Below, in pieces: positions 31,363-37,509 of a stretch of DNA of 37,509 bases. This stretch comes from an uncultured Prevotella sp. GTDB taxonomy: Bacteria; Bacteroidota; Bacteroidia; Bacteroidales; Bacteroidaceae. The notes beneath the pieces were generated by a model. The model saw nothing but the letters and a program-made list of their open reading frames with translations, was not told where the DNA came from and made no database searches. The number at the start of each line of letters is the position of its first letter. The stretch's first letter is position 1. The stretch lies in contig CAKPWR010000021.1 in assembly GCA_934196725.1 (NCBI GenBank), positions 1-37,509 on the forward strand, given 5' to 3'. The translations under genes and the position numbers were made by a program.

Positions 31363-34300
31363 TTACTTCTTTTCACTCTTCTTTTTCTTCTTCGATCTGT
31401 TGATTCCAAAGAAATCACGCCAGCCATTGAAGTCTTTCTTCATGATGAGACCGAGACCTTGCGTGTTAAGGCTGTTACGGGTGAAGTAACGGTCGTTAGT
31501 CTGATTGTACATTCGGATAGCCAAATTTCCATTCGGGAAGATGAGGTATCGCATGTCGAAATCACCGATGAAACTCTGGGTGGCGTTCGCATTGTCTCGA
31601 TAACCAAACTGACCATTGAAGAGTAGGCGGTTGTTGAGCAGCTTGCCACTCAGGATACCCTCATACTCTGCATTGTTAAAGCCTTCGTCACCAGTTGAAA
31701 TGTTGGCACCGAAATTCCAGTTGTTACTCTTCACAACATTGGAAAGTACGGTGTTTATCTGTTGTGAGATGGTTCCGCTCAGCAGACTCTGCATAGCTAA
31801 TGATGTCTGACTCTGTTGTGCAGCATCTTCGCTTGCCTGGTTGTTAGTGGTCTGTGCATAGAAGCGACCGATACCTAAGAGATAAAGTACCTGCTGGTTC
31901 ATCTCTTCTTGTGAATTGATGATAGAGTAAATCATCTGTTTGGCATCGCTGTTTACTGTAGGCAAATCCATAGAGAAGTCTACCTTTGGAGATTCCGGCG
32001 TGCCTGTGATGTTCATCAGGCAGTCTACACGGATGTTGTTGCTGCTAAAGGATTTTCCTATACTGAGATCGCTCAGTGGTACACCGTTTACGGTATATTT
32101 TGCTTGAAGATTGAGTGGTGCATTGTATGGATTTCCACCGAAGGCTATAGTTCCGCCAGGCATAAACTCAAACTCCTTCTTGATAAGATTCTGGATTGTG
32201 AGTTTATACATACCATGGTCTACCACATAGTTACCAAACATGTCGAATGCTCCCTTGTTGTAGTAATTGGCTCTAATCACACCGTTTCCGTTCAGAGAAA
32301 TATAGTCTCCTGATTGCTCGTCCATAATGAGCTTCAGAGTGAGGTTCTGATTGGTATTGACGAGGAAGTTGATGCGCATATCTGACGAGAAGTCGATGTC
32401 GTCATCATCATCTTCTTGGTCTTTGTGTGCCATCTGCCTATTGATGCTGTCTGCAAGCTCAGGCACAATCTCATGCCAATGGATGAAGCTCTTGTCGCTG
32501 ATGGCGTCAGGGCTGGCCACATTGTATACGAAGATGCTTCCTTTTTCAGGTTCTGCATTGATGTCAATAATGGTTTCTCCGCTCTTGCCGTGAATGCCTA
32601 CCTCGCCTGTAGCGTAAACTGTACCATAGAAAGTGTTGTCTCCAAACTCGTGGGTGTCATATCCCAGGAATTTGTGAGCTTTCAGGTCGAGGTCGTAGCT
32701 CAACTTGGTGAGGTGCTTGTGGTGGATGCCACCATTGACGATGGCAAAATTGTTGTTGCGGTCGTAAATGGTATCTCCCTTTAACTGTATGTCATCAGGA
32801 ATGGCATGTGCATGCAGGCTGTTGAAAGTATAGTCTGTGTTCAGTTGCTTCATGTGTATCTTGCCATGTGCCACAATGTCGCCAATGAGGTTGATGTTGC
32901 TCAGATCGCCTACGACATTTAACTTTCCGTCACCCCAAGCTTCTACGTTGTTCATAAAGCTACCGCAGAAGTTTTCTATAAATTTCAGGCTGGTGCCTCT
33001 TGCATTGATGCCAAGGTCGATGTAGTTGCGCTTTGGAGATACATAACCGGCAATGAGGGTTTGGTGTTCTGATCCATCATCTGCCACAGCGTTGATGTCA
33101 ATCTGCTCCTGCTCCTTATTGTAGCATACATTGGCGTGCAATATACCCAACGGTCCATTTTCAAAGGTGAACTCCTTGACGTCCAGGTGGGCTTGTGCGT
33201 TAGGATCGTTGAAGATGCTTTTTACGATAGCCTTGCCCGAAGCTCTTCCTGTGAAGTCTACCGAATGGAAGTTGACCAGGTTCAGGATATACGCCACGTC
33301 TACATCCTTCAGGTCTGCCACAATAGAGTCTTCCTTGTTTGGAGTGGCGAGACCGTCGATGATGATATGCTGTTGATTGTGACTTACAGCAAAGTGGTCT
33401 ATCTCCAGATGATTCTTGCTGTATGTTATTTCTGCAGGATGCACTTCCCAAGGCTTATCGCCAAGTTTGAACTGTGATGGCAATACGCTGATATGGGCTG
33501 TAGATACATTATTTTGGTTCTTGTAGAACTGAGCCAGTGACTGGAGTGTAGCATTTACTGGCAGTTTCTTGGAACGGTTGTCGTAATGTAACTGAGTGGC
33601 GAGGGTGTTGTTGGCTGCTGCCGCCTTGAGGTTGACGATAGGCCCAATGGTGCCCTTGGTGCCCTGTTGAATGCTGGCATTTAGTTTAAGAGTATCGCCC
33701 TGGGTATGGACATTTACCAATCCGTTGCTGAATGCCTTTCCATTGTATTCGCATCCAGGGATATTTGCATAGAGATTGGCTGCTTTTTCCTTATCAGAAA
33801 TCATGCCGTCTGCATAGATTGGGCTGCTGATTTCGAGAGGTATGCCGAACATTCTTCTGAGTATCTCGGTAGAGCGAACCTCCAGGTTGATGGCAAAGTT
33901 GTTTTTGACTTGGTTTGAAATCTTGCCGATTCCTGGTAGGGTAGGCAGCTTGCTTGCTACTAAGTTCTTGCAACTTTGGTAGAGTGTTGCATAGTCGTAT
34001 TGTCCCTTTACGTGGATATCCGCAAATGGAGCTTCGAGGTCGAAGTAGCTGTCGCTGCCTTCGTTCTTGGCGCTTACACTGATATTTTCGAGTGTATACG
34101 TAGGGTCTGCCATCTTTACACCTAAGATACTAGGCTGGAGATGGTTGATATTGACTGTAGCTGCATATTGCTTTTTCTTGATATGGTATTGTCCGCTTAC
34201 CTGCAGGTCGATATTAGGGTCGGCAATAGCTGCCAATCCGTCCAGGAGTCCCTGGTTGTAGCTTCCGTCAATTTTGATGTTGCGATAGTTGTACTTGTTG

Positions 34301-35664
34301 AAGTTCAATCTCGGGATGCTTCCTTTGGCATAGAGATGCTTTTGGGTGCCATGTACGTCGAGAGTTGCAGCCAGGTTACCCAACTGTTTGCTGTTGAGGA
34401 TTTTTCCTAGTTGGATGCCTTTGGTGTCTATATGTGCCAAGAGGTTCTCGCCTTTCTTTTCTGCCTTTAGATTTACGTTGCCTACGTCGGTGCGAAGGTT
34501 GCCTTGTGTACCAATGCTTTGTCCTTTTCCGTAGGCGATACCTTTATAATATATATCGCCAAGGCGCAGAACTTCCTGTGGAATATTTATTTTCTTGCCA
34601 AAGTTCTTGGCGATTTGCTTGATGCCTTCACCTGAGAGTTTGAGGGCGTTGATGTTTATATTCCAGTGAAGATCATTTTTGCTTCTTATGCTTGAACCAT
34701 CTGCTGCAGTCTTGTTCTTTTCGTTTTTTGAGGTCAAATCCAAGTTTGCAACCTTTCCGTTGGCATTAAGCAGGATATTTCCACTACGTGTCTTCAGGTT
34801 GAGGTTCGGGCATCTGAGCGATGTGTTAGTGCCAGAGAAGTTGCACTCCAGGGTTAGTTCGTCATCGAAATTCCTAAGTGCAGGAACAAGGCAGGCAATG
34901 TCGGAAAGGGTAACCTGAGATGGCTTGATGCCTCCTTTGAATTGTAGACTTGGCATCACGATCTTGCCTTCCTGCATGCGATAGGTGGCATGCAGATCCA
35001 TTAGCTCAATCTGTGAATGTGGCAGTACAAGGCAGAAGTTTCTTAGAGTAGCTTCCTGCTGGTTTATGTCTACTTTGAAACGTAAATTCTTTAATTGAAG
35101 TCCTGATTTATCCAAAAAAGATAATTTTTTGATAGCTAGGTGTATATTGGTATCTGTGAGATGGTCTAGAATGATGTGTGTTGACAACTCTCGGATGCCG
35201 ATATGCTTAGGCGAAAAAACACCATTCATAGCAGCAATATCTCGTTGGTTATAGGCGATGGCACCATGGCGGATGATAATGCTTCCGATGTGTAAATCGA
35301 GTGGTGTATGCTTGGTGGTATCCTTTGATGCCAGTGAATCGAGCAGAAACTGGAAGTTTGACTTACTTCTTGCGTTCTGCTTGTAGAGGTTGGCATTCAA
35401 ACCAAAAAGCTGTGCTGAAGAAATGGAAATCTTTCCTTCCTTCAGCGGCAGTAGGTCTATTTTTGCCGAGATACGCGAAGCATAGATCATGCTGTCTCCC
35501 TGCTGGTCTTTCATCATCACATCATCAATGATAATGCGGTTCAGAAATCCCAGATTCACCTTTCCTATACTTACTTCTGTTCCGAATTTGTTCTTTAAAA
35601 CACTGGCAGTTTGAGAGCCAATAAGGGCTTGTACTGGTGGCAACTGTACCAGTACGATGAGCAT
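31363..35664 (-). CDS. tamB: Translocation and assembly module protein TamB
   Basis: Very large (at least 1433 aa) beta-rich inner-membrane-anchored protein that spans the periplasm; AsmA-like/TamB proteins help outer-membrane protein assembly or phospholipid transport. The C-terminal TamB (DUF490) domain is clear, with FLVNTNQNLTLKLI, GNYVVDHGMYKLTIQNLIKK, FGGNPYNAPLNLQAKYTV and the GNWNF-type ending NNWNFGANIST. The ATG at 35664 cuts the membrane anchor: the frame is open to 35757 and upstream residues read LKRIKHIITGIIWTLAAIYF, a normal basic-plus-hydrophobic anchor. That stretch has no ATG, GTG or TTG. A CTG at 35724 or ATT at 35715 are candidate starts. TamA/BamA is not adjacent. Confidence 0.93.
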   Translation of the reverse strand: MLIVLVQLPPVQALIGSQTASVLKNKFGTEVSIGKVNLGFLNRIIIDDVMMKDQQGDSMIYASRISAKIDLLPLKEGKISISSAQLFGLNANLYKQNARSKSNFQFLLDSLASKDTTKHTPLDLHIGSIIIRHGAIAYNQRDIAAMNGVFSPKHIGIRELSTHIILDHLTDTNIHLAIKKLSFLDKSGLQLKNLRFKVDINQQEATLRNFCLVLPHSQIELMDLHATYRMQEGKIVMPSLQFKGGIKPSQVTLSDIACLVPALRNFDDELTLECNFSGTNTSLRCPNLNLKTRSGNILLNANGKVANLDLTSKNEKNKTAADGSSIRSKNDLHWNININALKLSGEGIKQIAKNFGKKINIPQEVLRLGDIYYKGIAYGKGQSIGTQGNLRTDVGNVNLKAEKKGENLLAHIDTKGIQLGKILNSKQLGNLAATLDVHGTQKHLYAKGSIPRLNFNKYNYRNIKIDGSYNQGLLDGLAAIADPNIDLQVSGQYHIKKKQYAATVNINHLQPSILGVKMADPTYTLENISVSAKNEGSDSYFDLEAPFADIHVKGQYDYATLYQSCKNLVASKLPTLPGIGKISNQVKNNFAINLEVRSTEILRRMFGIPLEISSPIYADGMISDKEKAANLYANIPGCEYNGKAFSNGLVNVHTQGDTLKLNASIQQGTKGTIGPIVNLKAAAANNTLATQLHYDNRSKKLPVNATLQSLAQFYKNQNNVSTAHISVLPSQFKLGDKPWEVHPAEITYSKNHLEIDHFAVSHNQQHIIIDGLATPNKEDSIVADLKDVDVAYILNLVNFHSVDFTGRASGKAIVKSIFNDPNAQAHLDVKEFTFENGPLGILHANVCYNKEQEQIDINAVADDGSEHQTLIAGYVSPKRNYIDLGINARGTSLKFIENFCGSFMNNVEAWGDGKLNVVGDLSNINLIGDIVAHGKIHMKQLNTDYTFNSLHAHAIPDDIQLKGDTIYDRNNNFAIVNGGIHHKHLTKLSYDLDLKAHKFLGYDTHEFGDNTFYGTVYATGEVGIHGKSGETIIDINAEPEKGSIFVYNVASPDAISDKSFIHWHEIVPELADSINRQMAHKDQEDDDDDIDFSSDMRINFLVNTNQNLTLKLIMDEQSGDYISLNGNGVIRANYYNKGAFDMFGNYVVDHGMYKLTIQNLIKKEFEFMPGGTIAFGGNPYNAPLNLQAKYTVNGVPLSDLSIGKSFSSNNIRVDCLMNITGTPESPKVDFSMDLPTVNSDAKQMIYSIINSQEEMNQQVLYLLGIGRFYAQTTNNQASEDAAQQSQTSLAMQSLLSGTISQQINTVLSNVVKSNNWNFGANISTGDEGFNNAEYEGILSGKLLNNRLLFNGQFGYRDNANATQSFIGDFDMRYLIFPNGNLAIRMYNQTNDRYFTRNSLNTQGLGLIMKKDFNGWRDFFGINRSKKKKKSEKK

Positions 35665-35841
35665 GAAATAGATCGCGGCAAGCGTCCAGATGATGCCTGT
35701 GATAATATGTTTAATGCGTTTCAGAGCTGATAAATTTTCTAGTTTATAAATCTGTAATTAATGTTGAGCTACTAACTCATTTTTGTAATGTGCAAGTGTC
35801 AATTTCTATTTTGCTTATTGCATAATCATTAAATTTTAGTG

Positions 35842-35849
35842 CAAAAGTA
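35842..35849 (-). promoter_or_regulatory. -7 promoter element of tamB
   Basis: CAAAAGTA on the plus strand reads TACTTTTG on the minus strand. The expected -33 position, 20 nt upstream, falls inside the near-palindrome at 35861-35881 and reads TTCG instead of TTTG. Confidence 0.5.
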
Positions 35850-35860
35850 CTCTATTTTTA

Positions 35861-35881
35861 GCGAATATTCGAATAATTCGC
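35861..35881. promoter_or_regulatory. Near-palindromic operator candidate
   Basis: 21-nt sequence beginning GCGAAT and ending ATTCGC, with a central TTCGAA; only one mirrored position pair breaks the symmetry. It overlaps the -33 region of tamB and lies upstream of nqrA. The regulator is unknown. Confidence 0.45.
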
Positions 35882-35966
35882 CAATTTTTCTTCCATATCT
35901 CACAATTTTTCACTATTTTTGCACCAATATTTGAATGTTTTGACTAATATAGAAGAAAGTTAATTG

Positions 35967-35974
35967 TAACTTTG
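35967..35974 (+). promoter_or_regulatory. Possible -7 element of the nqr operon
   Basis: TAACTTTG fits TAnnTTTG, but the nearest TTTG (35939-35942) is 24 nt away, longer than usual. TATTTTTG at 35914-35921 is an alternative without a good -33. Confidence 0.4.
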
Positions 35975-36056
35975 GAATGAAGTTTCTGAAATAAAATATG
36001 TAGAAAACGGTTTAGAAATAGAATATAAAGTATTTTTATAAATTTTAAATGTAGTT

Positions 36057-37412
36057 ATGGCAAATGTAATTAAGTTACGTAAAGGCTTGGACATAAACCT
36101 TACGGGTAAGGCTTCCAAGGATGTAACCATTCCTGTGGCTCAGACTAGTGAATTTGCGCTGGTCCCTGCTGCCTTTGAGGGTGTTACTCCTAAGGTTGTC
36201 GTACGCGAGGGTGATCATGTCAATGCCGGAGATGCCTTGTTCGTCAACAAGGCTTGCCCAGAGGTAAAGTTTGCCTCACCAGTGAGCGGTGAAGTCACTG
36301 CCATTGAGCGAGGTGAGCGCCGTAAGGTGCTATGCGTGAAGGTGAAAGCCGATGCAGTGCAGACCTCTACGGATTTTGGTGCAAAGAATGTGGATGCATT
36401 GGATGGCGAAGCTGTTAAGCAGGCATTGCTTGAGGCAGGTCTGTTCGGTTACATCAACCAGTTGCCTTATGCTGTATCGACCACTCCTGGTACAGAGCCT
36501 AAGGCGATTTTCGTGTCTGCACTTCGAGACATGCCTTTGGCTTCCGACTTTGAGGTGGAACTCGCTGGCAATGAGGATGCTTTCCAGGCAGGTTTGACAG
36601 CCTTGAGCAAGATTGCGAAAACTTATCTCGGTATTGGTGCTCAGCAGCAGAGTGCTGCATTGACTGGCGCCAAGAATGTAGAGGTGAACGTGTTTGATGG
36701 TCCTTGCCCTGCAGGTAATGTGGGCGTTCAGGTGAACAACATTGACCCAGTCAACAAGGGTGAGGTGGTTTGGACCGTTGATCCTGCATCAGTTATTTTC
36801 TTTGGCCGTTTGTTCCTTACTGGCAAGGTAAACCTTCATAAGGTGATTGCTGTTGCTGGTAGCGAAATGAAGAAGCCTGGTTATGCTGATGTGTTGGTTG
36901 GTACACCGCTGAGTGCTTTTGTTGGTAATCAGTTGAAGGCTACAGAACATGTACGTCTTATCAATGGTAATCCATTGACAGGTGTGAAGACCACTGTGGC
37001 AGATTTCGTAGGCGGCCACACATCAGAGATCACAGCCATCCCAGAGGGTGACGACTGCGACGAGATGCTCGGCTGGATTCTTCCACGCACCGACCAGTTC
37101 TCTACCTCCCGTTCTTATCTCTCTTGGCTTTTCGGCAAGAAGAAGGAGTACAATCTCGATGCCCGCATCAAGGGTGGCGAGCGCCACATGATCATGAGCG
37201 GCGAGTACGACCAGGTTCTCCCTATGGACATCTTCGGTGAGTATCTCATCAAGGCAATCATCGCAGGCGATATCGACAAGCAGGAGCAGCTCGGTATCTA
37301 TGAGGTTAGTCCTGAGGACTTTGCGGTAGCTGAGTTCGTGGATAGCTCTAAGCTCGAATTGCAGAAGATTGTACGTGAGGGCTTGAATACCCTGCGCAAG
37401 GAGAATGCTTAA
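36057..37412 (+). CDS. nqrA: Na+-translocating NADH:quinone reductase subunit A
   Basis: 451-residue cytoplasmic-side subunit of Na+-NQR, which couples NADH oxidation by quinone to Na+ export. The N-terminus VIKLRKGLDINLTGKAS is diagnostic, followed by the biotinyl-like VREGDHVNAGDALFVNK region, FDGPCPAGNVGVQVN and the C-terminal GEYDQVLPMDIFGEYLIKAI. The start at 36057 fits the family. nqrB begins 21 nt after its stop, so this is the first gene of the nqrABCDEF operon. Together with the decarboxylase pump it indicates a sodium-based membrane energy economy. Confidence 0.98.
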   Translation: MANVIKLRKGLDINLTGKASKDVTIPVAQTSEFALVPAAFEGVTPKVVVREGDHVNAGDALFVNKACPEVKFASPVSGEVTAIERGERRKVLCVKVKADAVQTSTDFGAKNVDALDGEAVKQALLEAGLFGYINQLPYAVSTTPGTEPKAIFVSALRDMPLASDFEVELAGNEDAFQAGLTALSKIAKTYLGIGAQQQSAALTGAKNVEVNVFDGPCPAGNVGVQVNNIDPVNKGEVVWTVDPASVIFFGRLFLTGKVNLHKVIAVAGSEMKKPGYADVLVGTPLSAFVGNQLKATEHVRLINGNPLTGVKTTVADFVGGHTSEITAIPEGDDCDEMLGWILPRTDQFSTSRSYLSWLFGKKKEYNLDARIKGGERHMIMSGEYDQVLPMDIFGEYLIKAIIAGDIDKQEQLGIYEVSPEDFAVAEFVDSSKLELQKIVREGLNTLRKENA

Positions 37413-37433
37413 TTTTAATAATGAATAAATAAA

Positions 37434-37509
37434 ATGAGTGCATTAAGAAATTATCTCAATAAGATAAAGCCTAACTTCCAAGAGGGAGGTAAGCTGCATG
37501 CCTTCGAGA
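37434..37509 (+). CDS. nqrB: Na+-translocating NADH:quinone reductase subunit B (start only)
   Basis: The first 25 codons are present before the window ends: MSALRNYLNKIKPNFQEGGK, then LHAFE. The LRxYLxKIKPxFxxGGKLH opening is typical of NqrB, the FMN-binding membrane subunit. Its position 21 nt after nqrA supports the call. Confidence 0.93.
   Translation, partial: MSALRNYLNKIKPNFQEGGKLHAFE

Larger units (their letters stand above)
35725..36056. other. Divergent intergenic region tamB / nqrA
   Basis: 332 nt without a gene, AT-rich. It holds a tamB -7 element (35842-35849), a near-palindrome (35861-35881), and two possible nqrA -7 elements (35914-35921 and 35967-35974). Confidence 0.6.

Overview
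The window looks like a chromosomal segment from a Bacteroidales bacterium, most likely Prevotellaceae (Prevotella/Segatella copri-like). The reasons are the many TAnnTTTG (-7) / TTTG (-33) Bacteroidetes-type promoters, the lipoproteins, a GH78 rhamnosidase, an HU-CCDC81/SPOR protein, an OadG subunit carrying a lamin-tail-like domain, and a Na+-NQR operon. The genus is an inference from gene content; there is no rRNA or tRNA in the window. I see no prophage, insertion sequence, CRISPR array or resistance island: this is housekeeping sequence with informative intergenic DNA.

Layout. 1-2.7 kb: 3' part of htpG, then an orphan ECF sigma factor gene. 2.8-4.7 kb (minus): dipeptidase pepD followed by a small lipoprotein gene. 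4.8-6.4 kb (plus): small membrane protein, OmpH/Skp-like lipoprotein, and endonuclease III (nth). 6.4-8.7 kb (minus): small coiled-coil protein, slyD, aroC. 9.0-9.4 kb (plus): small exported protein. 9.4-9.9 kb: a gene-free stretch with five 21-bp tandem repeats and a promoter-to-terminator unit that encodes no protein (candidate sRNA). 9.9-21.9 kb (minus): hisH-hisA-hisF-hisIE-ftsE-aspartokinase-lysA, then two glycosyltransferase-like genes and a large GH78 enzyme. 22.1-23.8 kb (minus): HU-CCDC81/SPOR protein plus a zinc-ribbon FHA protein. 23.9-24.7 kb (plus): lipoprotein. 24.8-27.7 kb (minus): gamma, biotin-carrier and beta subunits of a Na+-pumping decarboxylase, without the alpha subunit. 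27.9-29.6 kb (minus): AspT/YidE-type transporter. 29.8-31.0 kb (minus): pgk. 31.4-35.7 kb (minus): tamB. 36.1 kb to the end (plus): nqrA and the start of nqrB.

How the genes work together: histidine and lysine/aspartate-family biosynthesis form one long minus-strand run. Envelope functions recur (OmpH/Skp, TamB, SPOR, FtsE, lipoproteins). Two sodium pumps (a biotin-dependent decarboxylase and NQR) point to sodium-based energetics.

The most unusual observation is a set of intercistronic elements that are each about four 7-nt units (28 nt) long. One family (TTCAAAG in the mRNA sense) lies at or just upstream of three start codons, and one of its units supplies an ATG each time. Two other families (GTGAAGA and TGATTAG/ATTAGTG in the mRNA sense) follow stop codons. 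In copy after copy the ATG opens a tiny reading frame that runs into, overlaps or stops just short of the next gene. Two start-site problems also stand out: tamB has no ATG/GTG/TTG before its membrane anchor, and a promoter overlaps the apparent start of the SPOR gene.
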